The notes under the pieces were generated by a model that ran no database searches, was not told the origin of the DNA, and was given only the letters and a program-made list of their open reading frames with translations. Shown one piece after another: positions 22,861 through 33,365 of a stretch of DNA of 64,000 nt; position 1 is the first letter of the stretch; every line of letters begins with the position of its first letter. The stretch is from Amblyomma americanum (Eukaryota; Arthropoda; Arachnida; Ixodida; Ixodidae): assembly GCF_052857255.1 (NCBI RefSeq), contig NC_135497.1, positions 110,434,880 through 110,498,879 of the forward strand. Direction: 5' to 3'. A program made the translations under genes and the position numbers.

Positions 22861-23622
22861 GAGGCATGTCGGCGTTTCCGGCAGCGTTTAGAATTGTTCG
22901 TTACATGACCAGATTACCATGAAACACGGGTTAATTTTTCTTTCATTTTTTATTTCGTTTTGGTACAGCCTTTAGATTGGGTACACGTTCAGAATTAAGA
23001 TCAACAAATCAGATTATTTCCTACTATATACAACCTGAATTCACTGCACCGTAAAAGCATCACGATTTGCCGACTCAGGCGCCCCGCTGCCTGGTGGTCG
23101 GCGGCAGTGTCTCGCGGTCGTGAGCCGCCTCTTCACGTGTCCGTGATGCTCGGCCGTTGCGACTTGGCCAAGGCCTGTCGACGACTTCACAACGACACGA
23201 ACCGGCAGCACCTCAATCGCGAATGGCTGCCTTCACCTTGTCCTTCGCTCAGGCTGCTGTTTGGTTCCACTGGTGGCGGGTTGAATTCCGGTATGAGGTC
23301 AGCGACAGACTGATACGGCGGGGTAAGATTGGCACGCGACGAGAGCACAGGCTCGGCGATGCCATCCTCGATTTCAACCCGACAGCAGGATGCAAGGCAA
23401 CCCATTTTGCCTGGGCTCGTTTGCGGTGACTTGGTAGACAGTGAGCGGCAGATGTTACCTTATGCTGGTCGGGGCTTCAAGACCGCCGTCCTCTTGAAAT
23501 GTGTCTACGCTTCCTTGGTGCATAGGGGTGCCAGTGGTAAATGACCGGAGTTCTGCGACGCAGCGGCGATCGCAAGCTGTGACATTCGACATTCGAATGG
23601 AATCGCGCGTGGCGCCCCTATT
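22861..23622 (+). repeat. untyped 0.75-kb repeat, copy 1
   Basis: The whole stretch recurs at about 33808-34541 with high identity by eye: GTGAGCCGCCTCTTCACGTG, GATGCTCGGCCGTTGCGACT, TGGCGGGTTGAATTCCGG and TGAAATGTGTCTACGC are shared. The right edges agree at GCGCCCCTATTG. No TIR, LTR or poly-A is clear, and frames carry no domain. It could be a non-autonomous element or a duplicated host segment. Confidence 0.85.
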
Positions 23623-23949
23623 GCCGCGTGGCGTTCTTCTTCGTCGTCGTCAGCTAAGGAAAGTTGAGTTTCGTTCATGATGCTTACCAACTAATCAGGC
23701 AAGTGACCGAACAACAACCAATGAATATGCATGTTGTCATTCTTGTACACATTTAGTGCTGTAATCGGCATCTATTGTTTTCATTGTTGCGTAAATTCGA
23801 GACATCTGATTTACCCGAATCACTTTCTATGCCGGATTCCGCCGGGCGACGAAACAAACAATGGACTCTCTTGCGAGTGCACGCGGAGTATGCATTGCTC
23901 GCTGCGCGCGAGGCTCTTGCTGGCCTCACGCGGCCGACGGAGTGTAAAG
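23623..23949. other. non-coding stretch
   Basis: Nothing recognised between the repeat and the LINE 3' end. Confidence 0.4.
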
Positions 23950-25915
23950 GAGAAAGAAGAGGTTATGGAGAATGGGAAGGCGTTGTAATCCTGCTAGGCG
24001 CCTTAACTGCGCAGTGAAACCAGGGATGAAAGGAGGAATAAGGAGGGCGTGTCGTTGTACTCTGGGCAGTACATAACAATGTTCGATATCCCCGCACACA
24101 CTACATAAAGAACATAGCGGATACGATGCCATGCCCGTCTTATACATCTAGGCAGGAGTACGAGCAGAGGCCGCGCGAATTCGATGTAGTAGATTGGCCT
24201 GGGATTTTCTCGGTGCTTTGGCCACACATGCCTTATGGGGTGGACTCCACAGGATACTGAAATGATCGAGCACCGTCTTCCTGTAGAGAGTTTTTCCATC
24301 TTGAGGTACTTTTTTTGATGGATTCCTTGACCGAGCATAATGGGAGAGACTGTCTGCCACCTCACTGCACCTGACTCCTATGTGAGAGGGCATCCATTGA
24401 AAATATTGAGTAAAGCCTCTGATGTGCAGGTTCTGCACCAAGCGTAGAAAGCTTATAGACAAGACATCAGTAGGCAATCCGCGCTGTAATTCTCTGAAGG
24501 GCAGATTTTGAATCAGGATGACAACAGGTTGAGCCGCGAGAGACCCTAACTTCCGTAAAGCCGCCTCAATGCCAACACTTTCGGCCGTTGTGCAGGATAC
24601 GACAGCAGTTAACGGTACAGACCACTTACAGTCCAAAGAAGGAATGAAAAAGGCCGCTGCGCTAGCTTGTTTGACCTTGTCCACAGAACCATCCGTGAAA
24701 ATTTGAAGATGGCGCGCATACTCTTTCCAAATGTTCAAGTGCGAGCGAACGCGTTGCTGCCAGAGGTAAGCTGCGCTTTGCGCTCACATGGGGAATTGTG
24801 ACCTTACAGTCGAGGGTCGGAAAATACCAGGGGGGTTTCAATCGTTTTCTTTGCTTTCGAACATTAAGGTGTAAAGAACTAAGAGTATTAAGCGCCAAGT
24901 AGGACTTCGACTCATATCTCTTGCAGAGCCGCTGGAGAAGGGACCGCCCAGCTAACGTCTCTCCTAGGCGTTCAAGATGAATGAGTAGTCTCTGAGAAGA
25001 GACAAGGTTAAGATGTTTCGACACTCATGAATTACTGCCTTGTTCACAGCCGCCTGAGGAACTGCAATGGCTCTTCTTAGGCCCTTTCTGTGGAGAACTT
25101 CGAGACGTTCAAGTTGTTATGCCGAGGGGGAAATTAAATGTAATTGATACATTATGCAACTGACCACCAGCGCTTCATGAAGTTTGACCATTGAAAAAGG
25201 ATGGCTTCTCCATCGCTCACTTGCAATTCTACGGATCACATTGAGACGCTGAGATAGAGATGAAACAATCGCGTCGACAGCTTTTCACCACTGCAGACGG
25301 GAGTCAATAATGACGCCCAGGAAACGCGTGTGGTTGAATTGGTGGATGCGAGAGTGACAAATGTCTATCTTCAACCGCGCTTGTTGTCTCCCCACACCTG
25401 GAAACAGAGCAAAGCCGGATTTTTCCACTGACAGCGACAATCCCACACCTTGAAGGTGAGCTTGTATACCGAAAGTAGAGCCTGTCGAGCTATCAGAGCT
25501 AATCGCTGGTGCTGGTAGCCAGTAATCCATATACAGATGTCGGGAGCATATGTCGTGAGCATATATATTGAAATACGCACTTGCCTGAACTTTTTTAGCA
25601 ACGAATAGGGAACGCCAGTCATTACGACGTTAAAGATCGTGGGGAAAAGAACACTTCCTTGAGGCGCACCTCGCGATCGATAGAACCCTTTTGGTGCCTA
25701 AGGTACTCCCTAACCGTACACGAACCGCACGACCACCTATAAACTTGTACACGAGTCTTAATGTAAGCCCTGTATGCCCATGGCTTGCAAACTGTTTAGA
25801 ATTGAGCTCTGAAACACGTTGTCATAAGCTTTTGCAACATCAAGAAAAATTGCTAAGGTGGAAAGGCCGAAACTTTCTGGAATTCAATGTGACTCACCAA
25901 GTCTAAGACGGAGAC
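23950..25915 (-). pseudogene. I-clade-like LINE, 5'-truncated (RT end - RNase H - zinc motif)
   Basis: On the minus strand from the right are an RT motif B region ending FNVVMTGVP-like, a degraded catalytic box (near 25540), LSVEKSGFALFPG and HTRFLGVIIDSRLQW (about 25290-25430). RNase H follows at about 24350-24700: LQIFTDGSVDKVKQASAA, VSCTTAESVGIEAALRKLG and YFQWMPSHIGVRCSEVADSL, supplying the Asp, Glu and late Asp residues. A C-terminal CSLCSVCGDIEH-type Cys/His motif is at about 24080. Several frameshifts separate the pieces. The copy starts mid-RT at about 25915, and a SINE piece borders it. Confidence 0.8.
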
Positions 25916-25924
25916 AGGATCAAA

Positions 25925-26090
25925 TGGCAGGTGGGTTTAGGTGGAGGCTACTATGGCACCTCTTTCTTGCTTGTTTCTTTCTCTTACCCTTTATCGCTTC
26001 TTTACGGGCGGTTCGGGTGTCCACCGAAATATGCGAGAGAGTTACTGCGCCATTTCCTGTCCTCAAAAACCAATTTTCATTTCGATAACA
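25925..26090 (+). mobile_element. family A SINE, 3' half
   Basis: ACTATGGCACCTCTTTCTTG, CGGTTCGGGTGTCCACCGA, ACTGCGCCATTTCCTGTCC and CCAATTTTCATTTCG match the SINE 3' half. The tRNA head is missing. Confidence 0.8.
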
Positions 26091-26099
26091 GGCCTTGCT

Positions 26100-26190
26100 T
26101 TTTACTCTCCCCTTTATTCCATCCTTGACGGCGCGGTTGAGGTGACCACCGAGAGTGAGGCAGTTACTGCGCCTTTTCTTTCCACATGAC
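26100..26190 (+). mobile_element. family A SINE, short 3' fragment
   Basis: CCTTTATTCCATCCTTGACG, GGCGCGGTTGAGGTG and GTTACTGCGCCTTTTC are a diverged copy of the same 3' half. Confidence 0.65.
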
Positions 26191-26261
26191 ACATTCTTAC
26201 AAGCTACGAGCGAAAAGCGATGGCTTCCAGACGTGTGTGGTTTTCTAATGAGATCGTGAGA

Positions 26262-26415
26262 GTGCATACTTACCCTCCACTACGGCACCTATTCTTCCTT
26301 TCTTCTTTCACTCCCTCCTTTATCCCTTCCCTTACGGCGCGGTTCAGGTGTCCAAAGATATATGAGACAGATACTGCGCCGTTTCCTTTCCCCAAAAAAA
26401 CCAATTATTATTATT
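26262..26415 (+). mobile_element. family A SINE, 3' half
   Basis: CCCTCCACTACGGCACCTAT, TTACGGCGCGGTTCAGGTGT and ATACTGCGCCGTTTCC, ending CCAATTATTATTATTA. Head absent. Confidence 0.85.
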
Positions 26416-27427
26416 ACGGAAGCTGTCGCCTCCCGGTCTCGGCATTCCATTGCAAAAAGTTGGGCTGAGGCTTAGCCAAAGTGTTAAGCCTGGATATCTC
26501 GAAGAGAAAAGCTTCGTGGTGATGCTCGTGGTTTAGCTTAAGGTTTCATACATGCTGCTTTGGAGCCACTCCCACGCTACCACTTCTGGGTCTTCTTCTC
26601 CTCCTTCCATGGCGAAAGGTCAGACGATGGCTGAGGCAGCAGCGGCCACCTGCGCTCCGCGTGACGTCACTCGGTTTCACGGTCAGACGACGGAGTCAGG
26701 GCGCTGTGGCTACGACGGCTGCGGCAGCAGCGACCACCTTCGCTCTGCGTGACGTCACACGGTTTCGCTCATGCGCAGCTGTGACAAATCTGTAGTGTGG
26801 CTCACGCAAAGCCTGGTGTTGACGAACCTACTGAAGCTTTTCGCTTCAAATGTAAAGCGTAATAGTGAGTAGGCCCTTCGATTTGAGGATTTTTTTTTCT
26901 CGAATTTTCGCGGGTAAACCTTAGGCGATGTTTTGAGGCTCAAATCTGGTGCACGTCTGGTTTTTCCACAATCAATTCGGTAATTCGGGGCTTTCCAGGT
27001 TTTTTGAAGCGATCATAATTCTGTAGTTCATAAAACGATATTTTTGCTTATTTTTTAACAATCTGTATATGGCAGGTTACACGAACAAAAAAATGTTTTC
27101 TAAATCTGATTGTTCAACGTCATGCCTGAGTCGTTCATGTATTGATAACCAGACATGCAGGGATGAACGGCCTCATCAGCTTGTCCACTAATCTCTCAAC
27201 CGGTTTCTGGCAATAACCTGGTTGGGACCACCTACGAGCGTCCAGACACGGCTCTGTTGTACATGCATTATCGCTAAACACTGCCTACAGCTCCGACACG
27301 CCATGACTCGGTTACCCCCCCCCCCCCCCTCACGTCCCACAGTCACGTTCAAACCAACACTCTCCTTACCGCCGCTAAGCAGTGCGTCTACGGCATCCGG
27401 AACGCACATTCCTCCCTCAGCGGACAC
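26416..27427. other. non-coding; two TGACGTCA sites and a C tract
   Basis: A short imperfect direct repeat (about 26590-26680 and 26680-26770) carries TGACGTCA at 26662-26669 and 26750-26757. That octamer is the CREB/ATF consensus, but no gene start is identified near it. A run of 15 C lies at 27315-27329. Confidence 0.45.
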
Positions 27428-27520
27428 GCCGCGGTGGCTGAATGACTTTGACGTTCGGCTGGAAATTCCAAGTTCCGACAGCGAATCCCCGCTGCGGCGG
27501 CCGCATTTCAGTGGAGTCTA
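27428..27520 (+). mobile_element. family A SINE, diverged head
   Basis: CGCCGCGGTGGCTGAATGAC, then CGGCGGCCGCATTTC, match the tRNA-like head and first body bases with many substitutions. The 3' half is absent. Confidence 0.5.
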
Positions 27521-28117
27521 AATGCAGCAAATTGGCAGTGGCTTAGCTCCGCTATGCCATGATATACGTAGCGGGAGGTACGTTTTCCTGGCTGAGCTTG
27601 TTGTTGGCACCGTATGTTTAGCAATGAGAGACATGTCCGCCTGAAATGTCCGGGCCGCAGATGCACTTTCGGAAACTCGAATGGTGTGATCAGTCACACG
27701 ACGGGCCTTCACATCCTCTTCGGTTGGTTGCAGTTGACTGACGCCTTCCACAGGCTGCTATGCGGCGTCTCCGTTTGGCAAGGCGTTCCTCTCTCTGTTC
27801 GGGCGTCTTCGCTGCTCTCTTCGCCTTCTAACGCTCGTTCTCTCTTTGTTGAGTAGCCAGCTTCCAGGCGACAACCTCAGGATCGGAAGAGTTAATGTTC
27901 TCTTGCCTATACCGCCGTTTAGCAACGGCTGGACTCTCCTATGCATTTCATATCAAGCGTTGCGATACAGCCGTCGATTACATCTGATACGCAATGCTGC
28001 GCATGCGATGACGCGCGGTTCGGGTGATGAACGCTGTGTGACATCATACCAAACGGCGGTGGTGGCGATCCGCGCAGTGTCACGTCACGCCAGATGGCGC
28101 CGCGAGCGCGCAAAGCA
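27521..28117. other. GC-rich non-coding stretch
   Basis: Several frames of 60-150 codons exist because CpG-rich DNA lacks stops. None shows a domain. Confidence 0.4.
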
Positions 28118-28200
28118 CAGTTACCGTCTCACATATCTCTGTGGACACCCGAACCACGCAGTAAAGGAAAGCATAAATGAGGGAGGGAAACGACAAAGCG
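28118..28200 (-). mobile_element. family A SINE fragment
   Basis: GTGGACACCCGAACCACGCA and AAATGAGGGAGGGAA are the complement of the SINE 3' half, strongly diverged. Confidence 0.5.
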
Positions 28201-28508
28201 CGCGGCGCACCCACTCCTCCCCGGTTGCCATGGTAACGACGCATGCGCACAACTGGCGTCTCGCCTGTACCGTGAAATGCTCGACTGGTAGCCTAGTGTA
28301 GCTCCCGTTACAAAACCGGCCTGTGCTGTGTGATGTGGCGCGCGTTAAATAATCCGAGGGGGACTAGATTAATCCGCAGCCTGGCACTGGGGCGTCCCTC
28401 ATAGTCACCACTACCCTCCTGCTGCCTCGCTCCGTGCCATCCCGGAGCGCTAATATTCTCTCCCCTTCTATCTCGCTGCCATCAAATCCTACAACTCTCC
28501 CTACCTGG

Positions 28509-28670
28509 ACAGCAGCAGTGGCCTAGTGGTTTGAGCCTCCTCCTCACATGCGAGAGGTGCTCGCGTCGATCGCCAGAGCAGCCTGGTGCCCACCGGTTTT
28601 CCAGTCGGTACAACCTTTCCCCCGTCCTGGTGGTCGGCTTTTCAGGGGCGAAGTTTTGAGAAACGGGCAG
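28509..28670 (+). mobile_element. family C SINE, 5' part
   Basis: CAGCAGTGGCCTAGTGGTTT (A-box region), TCACATGCGAGAGGTGC, CCCACCGGTTTTCCAGTCGG and ACAACCTTTCCCC match the SINE at 8658. The B-box region is altered and the 3' part is absent. Confidence 0.7.
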
Positions 28671-28908
28671 CCGGCTGTTCCCTGAGAGAGGTCGCACTGC
28701 GTTTCGCTCCTGTCTTTTCCGTCCTGTCCGCGTGGCTAGACCATTCTGGCAAGCTTTTTTGCTCGGAGGAGCCCTGTAAACTCTCACCTCCGTTTCCTCT
28801 CAGCTCCGGGTGACCTCCGTTTCCGAGGTCCACCACCGCTTTCTAAATTTTAGTGCTTTTAGTTGCCAAGCAGCCGCATATTTAGGCCTGGCAGCTGCCT
28901 GCTCGGCC

Positions 28909-29490
28909 ATGGCCGAGCGCGCCGCCGCAGGTGAACCACAACTGGCCACCCGGCCGACGTCGTTGCGCGCGGACTACGCTGTCTCTTCCGACTCCGAGAG
29001 CGACCTCACGGACAACGGCTCGGGCGATAACATCATCCCGGATGAACGCCTGACGCCGGTGCCGACCGCAACTCCAGTACTTACTCACCATGAGGCTTCG
29101 ACCTGTCCAACCTCACGGACATTCCGGGCATCTCCCCGAGGCCGGCTGATCCCCGCCCTTCCTTGGACCATGTAGATCTCGACCTCAGAACGGACGCGAC
29201 GGCCAGACAGGCCAGGGACCTAGTGCACGAGTCTATCATGGAGCTCAGACGCAATGTCTCGTCCTGGCTTCGGGTCACGCTCTTTTTCCATAACCACGGA
29301 CCTCTACGCAGAGGCGGCCCACATTTTGTCACGTGGAGTCGTGGCCAAGGAACGTGTCCGGTCCTTACGAGACCAAATACTCGCCCAAGACGGCGAGCTG
29401 GACATCCTGACCGCCAGGGTTGCAGAACTGTCCTCCCGGAGCACCGAGGACAAGGCGGAACTACGCCTCCTGAGGACTAGTAAGACGCTC
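28909..29490 (+). pseudogene. ORF1/Gag-like fragment with a coiled coil, frameshifted
   Basis: From ATG 28909 the frame is acidic and Ser-rich (SSDSESDLTDNGSGDN). A second frame then gives ATARQARDLVHESIMELRR, and a third DLYAEAAHILSRGVVAKERV and DILTARVAELSSRSTEDKAE, which has the heptad spacing of a coiled coil. Acidic leader plus coiled coil would suit a LINE ORF1 or a Gag-like protein, but I cannot name the family. At least two frameshifts are needed to connect the pieces. It could also be host-derived. Confidence 0.35.
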
Positions 29491-29645
29491 CACGGAGCTT
29501 TACGGGCGCGCGCTCACAGCTGCTTATCAATGGGACGCAATAGAATCAGAGCACCGGATATGAACGAGACTCGCGGGAACGTTTGCATGCGCGTGCAAAC
29601 TCTCTACACGCGCGGCGCCTTGTGTCCTCTTTTCTTGGCGCCTCT

Positions 29646-29843
29646 CCTTGCTGATGATGATGATGCATTTTAAAGGCGCAAGGGCACCTTTGGTGAAAGA
29701 GTGCCACACGGTATTTTTCGCAAGGTTGGGTGAAAGATACATATTTCCAAGCATTTCTGCGCAAAGGAGTTAAGCACCAGGCCACCGGGAATGCTTGTAC
29801 ACATTGTGTCACCGGTGGGTACCCTGCTCCAGAGGGCAGCCAA
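29646..29843 (-). mobile_element. family C SINE, minus strand
   Basis: On the plus strand, GATGATGATGATGCATTTTA is followed by AAAGGCGCAAGGGCACC, AGTGCCACACGGTATTTT and GTCACCGGTGGGTACCC, the complement of the family C body. The head is cut at about 29843. Confidence 0.8.
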
Positions 29844-29852
29844 CGTCGCCCG

Positions 29853-30075
29853 TCTTTAACGTGCACTGACATCGCACAGCAGACGGGCGCCTTCGGAAAC
29901 GCTAAGGCGCCCGTTTGCTATGCGATGTCAGGGCACGTTAAAGATCCCCACGTGGTCGAGATTATTCAGGAGCCCTCCACTAAGGCGCCTCTAGTTTCCT
30001 TTCTTCTTTCACTCCCTCCTTTATCCCTTCTCTTACGGCGCAGACATACTGCGCCATTTCCTTTAAAGTAAAACC
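29853..30075 (+). mobile_element. family A SINE with a fold-back at its 5' side
   Basis: Arms 29853-29893 and 29904-29944 are near-perfect inverted repeats of the SINE segment around TTTAACGTGCACTGACATCG, with a 10-nt loop. The plus-oriented SINE then continues (CCCTCCACTAAGGCGCC) to CTGCGCCATTTCC at about 30060. The head is replaced by the inverted segment. Confidence 0.8.
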
Positions 30076-30082
30076 AATTTTC

Positions 30083-30157
30083 AATTTTTTTTCTTTGCGT
30101 TTCGCCTCCATCAAAATGCAGCCGCCCCGGCCGAGTTCTATGCGTTGTCAGTGCTTG
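30083..30157 (+). mobile_element. family A SINE, left part, split by piggyBac
   Basis: It begins TTTGCGTTTCGCCTCCAT, an inverted head segment, then runs in plus orientation to GTTGTCAGTGCTTG, where TTAA and the piggyBac element begin. The SINE resumes at 32867. Confidence 0.8.
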
Positions 30158-30175
30158 TTAACCCCTTACCGCATG

Positions 30176-30195
30176 GTGTATCATATATGATACAC
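30176..30195. repeat. piggyBac subterminal palindrome, left
   Basis: GTGTATCATATATGATACAC is a perfect 20-bp palindrome starting one base inside the left terminal repeat. Confidence 0.9.
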
Positions 30196-30585
30196 ACCAA
30201 ACTACTACTTCTTGTACCGCAGAAACGAAACTAAAAAGTCTATTCTGTATTTAGCGGGAATCTACCTCATGTCTAGCAACTACACCAGCGGTGGCTCCAC
30301 CTCTCGAGGTTGTTTTGAACTTCATTTCTGTTTGCACGGCCGGTGTCAAGCGGAGCGCGCGCTAAAGCGCACGTCAAGACCGGCCGTGCTGTTTGCAAAC
30401 ACGGGAACGCTGCGTCGCAAGTTGTGCGCACCAAGTTCGTAAGTGAATGCTATCTTTTTGTAATTCTGACACATACTCCCTTTTCAAAAAAATTATTAAC
30501 GTAGAGAATTGCTCCTTCACTTCATCTGGGCACATTTTGAGCGTGCAAAACCTTTTAATTATGCCGTGACAGCCACATTTAGCCC

Positions 30586-30603
30586 TGTATCACATGTGAT
30601 ACA
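30586..30603. repeat. piggyBac internal palindrome
   Basis: TGTATCACATGTGATACA is a perfect 18-bp palindrome about 135 bp before the transposase start. Confidence 0.9.
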
Positions 30604-30738
30604 CTATGCAGTTAGGGTTAATTTTTGTGTGCGAAAACGCGTTCGCGTTTTCTTGTGAGAAATAATAAATTTGTACTATAGTTTGCTTTATTTGCGTTTG
30701 ACCGATGGTGAGGAATCTTTTTTTTTATATTCCAGGCC

Positions 30739-32507
30739 ATGGATGTCGGCACTTTTTACGGTGGAACGAAACGTGGAGTCCGGCCCATTCCAGGTGATGG
30801 CGATAGAAGCAGCGACAGCAATCTGTCAGACGACGACGACGAAGAGATCTTTCCGACCCAGGAGCCGCCCCCCCCCCCCTAGCAGACGAGTCGTCCGAAA
30901 GCGAGGACTATTGTGAAGATGAAGCTCCTCTGGCAGCATTGAGTACTCGAGGCAAAAAAGGGCCTCTCAAATGCCCGCCGAAGTGGACAAAAGCCTGCCT
31001 TACGAGGGACCCAAAAGAAATAGAGTTCACTGGTAGCGCTAAGATGCCATCAGCTATCACAGACCTTGTTACACCCTTAAAGTTCTTCAAATTTCTTTGT
31101 CCTGTAAAGATTTTTGAGATGATTTGCGTGAAGTCATTGCGCTACTGAGTTCAGTGCCGACCTGAAAAGCCTCTCACGACGAGTGTAGAGGAACTGGAAC
31201 GATTCTTTGGCATGGCTCTGTACATGTCAATAATTCATCTCCCAAGCACTCGGGACTATTGGAAGTCCAGCATCGGACACCACAAGGTTTCAGAAGTGAT
31301 GAGCCTCAATCGCTGGGAGTAAATGAAGTGATTTCTTCATTTCAGCGACAATGAGAAGTTCATTGAACCTGGTGAAATCGGGCACGATAAACTTCACAAG
31401 GTGAGACCACTCCTGACGAAATTGCTTGAGCAGCTAAGCGTAATTCCAAGGGAAGAAAAGCTGTGCACCCATGAGCAGATCGTCCCTATCAAGGGACGAA
31501 GCTCACTGAAGCAGTGCAACCCAAAGAAACCGCATCGCTGGGGCTACAAAGTATTTGTTCTCAGTGGTGTTTCTGGCTTCTGCTACGACTTGGAGGTATT
31601 CACTGGCGCCACGGGCAACGAGCAGCTTCCAGGCGAGCCTGACTTAGGGGCCAGCAGCAATGTCGTGCGGTTGGCTCGTACCACCCCTAGGCAGAACAGC
31701 CACTGGGTGTTCTTTGACAACTTGTTTACGTCCGTCCCTCTACAAGTTTTTTTAGAGAAGGAGGGAGTCCACTGTCTTGGCACTGTGCGTCGAAACCGTC
31801 TGCCTGGCTGCACACTCCCAAAAGAAAAAGGAAAGAGTGAGCGAGGAACATATGAATAAAGGGTGTGTGAGGTGTCGGGGACCAAGCTCTCAGCGGTTGC
31901 TTGGTATGACAATAAGACAGTGACTTTGCTGTCAACATTCGCTGGAAGTGAACCACCAGGCGAAGTGAAGGGCTACTTTGCTAAAGAAAATACTCACAAA
32001 ATGGTGCCTTGCCCGAATGTTTTATTGATATATAACACGCATATGGGCGGTGTGGATCTGCTGGAATCAATTTCGGGCTACTATCGGATCAAAATACGGT
32101 CCAAGAAGTGGTACCATCGGATCTTCTTTCACTTGATGGCCCTGACCGTGGTGAATGTCTGGCTGCTGTGGCGAAGACAAGTAAGCACCAAAACTCCTCT
32201 TCTTGAATTCAAGTCTGCCGTCGCAGAAGGACTCTGCAAGGCAGGGAAGCCACACGAGAGAAAGCGCGCAGGGCGACCAAGGTCGGAAAATGAGACGCCC
32301 ATTCACCCAAAGAAGAGGGCTCCGGTCGTGCCGTTGCCTACTGCTGACGTCCGCCTGGACAAAACGGACCATATGCCTAATTGGCTTCACAAGCGAGTGC
32401 GCTGCCGGCTGCCCTCATGCAACCGTCTCACAAATGTTTCATGCAAGAAGTGCAATGCTGCTCTCTGTTTCAACAGGGAGCGAAACTGCTTTGCTTCGTT
32501 CCATTAG
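30739..32507 (+). pseudogene. piggyBac transposase (broken)
   Basis: The ATG at 30739 opens an acidic leader (DSNLSDDDDEEIFPTQE) that runs into TAG just after a run of 12 C (30868-30879). A one-base change in that run would join it to the main frame, which continues to TAA at 32505-32507. In-frame stops lie at 31146, 31319, 31328 and 31857. The catalytic domain shows EQIVPIKGRSSLKQ, KKPHRWGYK, HWVFFDNLFTS (second Asp, 31716-31718) and NTHMGGVDLLE (third Asp, 32055-32057). The first catalytic Asp, in the usual DEQ motif, is His here (31470-31472). A C-terminal Cys-rich zinc-binding tail (RCRLPSCNRLT, CKKCNAALCF) is intact. The copy cannot be active but could still be mobilised. Confidence 0.92.
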
Positions 32508-32714
32508 GATAATCATAAGCATGAGAGGTACAAAGTCAGTAACGTCACCCCCCCCCACTACAGGAGTTTCACTATTAAAGTTTAACAGTTTTTCACTTTT
32601 CTGCAATAAAAATTATTTCACTTACTCTCTGCATATTTGTCATTCTTTCTTTTCTTTTTCTTCATATCCTATGTTTTTGTGTAAATCCACAAAACATACC
32701 CGTAACTGCATGGT

Positions 32715-32730
32715 GTATCATATGTGATAC
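32715..32730. repeat. piggyBac subterminal palindrome, right
   Basis: GTATCATATGTGATAC is a near-perfect palindrome in the right flank, the counterpart of the left copy. Confidence 0.75.
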
Positions 32731-32866
32731 GCGAAGAAAATACTTTTGTAAATTGCAACTGCGTGGTTTTTTTTTAAATGAAGCATGACATGAGTGTTGC
32801 TGTCACAAATACAGGCCAGTAAAATTTTTTGGGGCAAAAATAAAAATTCATGCGGTAAGGGGTTAA

Positions 32867-33009
32867 ATATCACAAGGTGGTCGAAATTATTCAGGAGCCC
32901 TCCACTACCCCAGCTCTTTCTTCCTTTCTTCTCTCACTCCCTCCTTTATTCCTTCCCTTACTGCGCGATTGAAGTGTCCGGCGAAATGTGAGTCTGCGCC
33001 ATTTCCTTT
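32867..33009 (+). mobile_element. family A SINE, right part after piggyBac
   Basis: AAGGTGGTCGAAATTATTCA, CCCTCCACTACC and CTGCGCCATTTCCTTTCACC continue the SINE interrupted at 30158. Another SINE head begins immediately after it. Confidence 0.85.
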
Positions 33010-33335
33010 CACCCGCCGCGGTGGCTCAGTGTTTAGGGCGCTCGGCTGCTGATCCGGAGTTCTCGGGTTCGAACCCGACCGCGGCGGCTGCGTTTTTATG
33101 GAGGCAAAACGCTAAGATGCCTGTGTGCTATGCGATGTCAGTGCACATTAAAGATCCCCAGGTGGTCTAAATTTTTTCGGAGCCCTCCACTACGGCCCCT
33201 CTCGCTTCCTTTCTTCTTTCACTCCCTCCTTTATCCCTTCCCTTACGGCGCGGTTCAGGTGTCCAACGATATATGAGACATACTGCGCCATTTCCTCTCC
33301 CCACCCAAAAAAACAATTATTATTATTATTTCCTG
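33010..33335 (+). mobile_element. family A SINE, nearly full length
   Basis: The tRNA-like head is clear: CGCCGCGGTGGCTCAGTG (A-box region) and GGGTTCGAACCCGACC (B-box). The body follows in order to CTGCGCCATTTCC and a tail of ATT repeats. It is joined directly to the tail of the SINE before it. Confidence 0.92.
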
Positions 33336-33365
33336 TCCCAAAAAACCAATTTTCATGTTTTTCCT

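Larger units (their letters stand above)
30158..32866. mobile_element. piggyBac-family DNA transposon with TTAA duplications
   Basis: TTAA at 30158-30161 and 32863-32866 flanks an element of 2701 bp (30162-32862). Its ends are exact 14-bp inverted repeats, CCCCTTACCGCATG and CATGCGGTAAGGGG. TTAA is the fixed target of piggyBac. The target was a family A SINE, which resumes after the right TTAA with AGGTGGTCGAAATTATTC in register. A transposase pseudogene occupies 30739-32507. Palindromes related to GTGTATCATATGTGATACAC lie near both ends and before the gene. The perfect ends suggest a fairly young insertion despite the broken gene. Confidence 0.95.

Noticed and set aside
26662..26757. cAMP-response promoter from two TGACGTCA sites
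   Set aside because: The sites lie in a short direct repeat and no gene start is identifiable nearby.
33010..33090. tRNA gene (also at 40560, 42560, 43100, 44890, 47240, 8660, 62400)
   Set aside because: Each is followed by the shared SINE body and lacks a clean tRNA acceptor end, so these are SINE heads.
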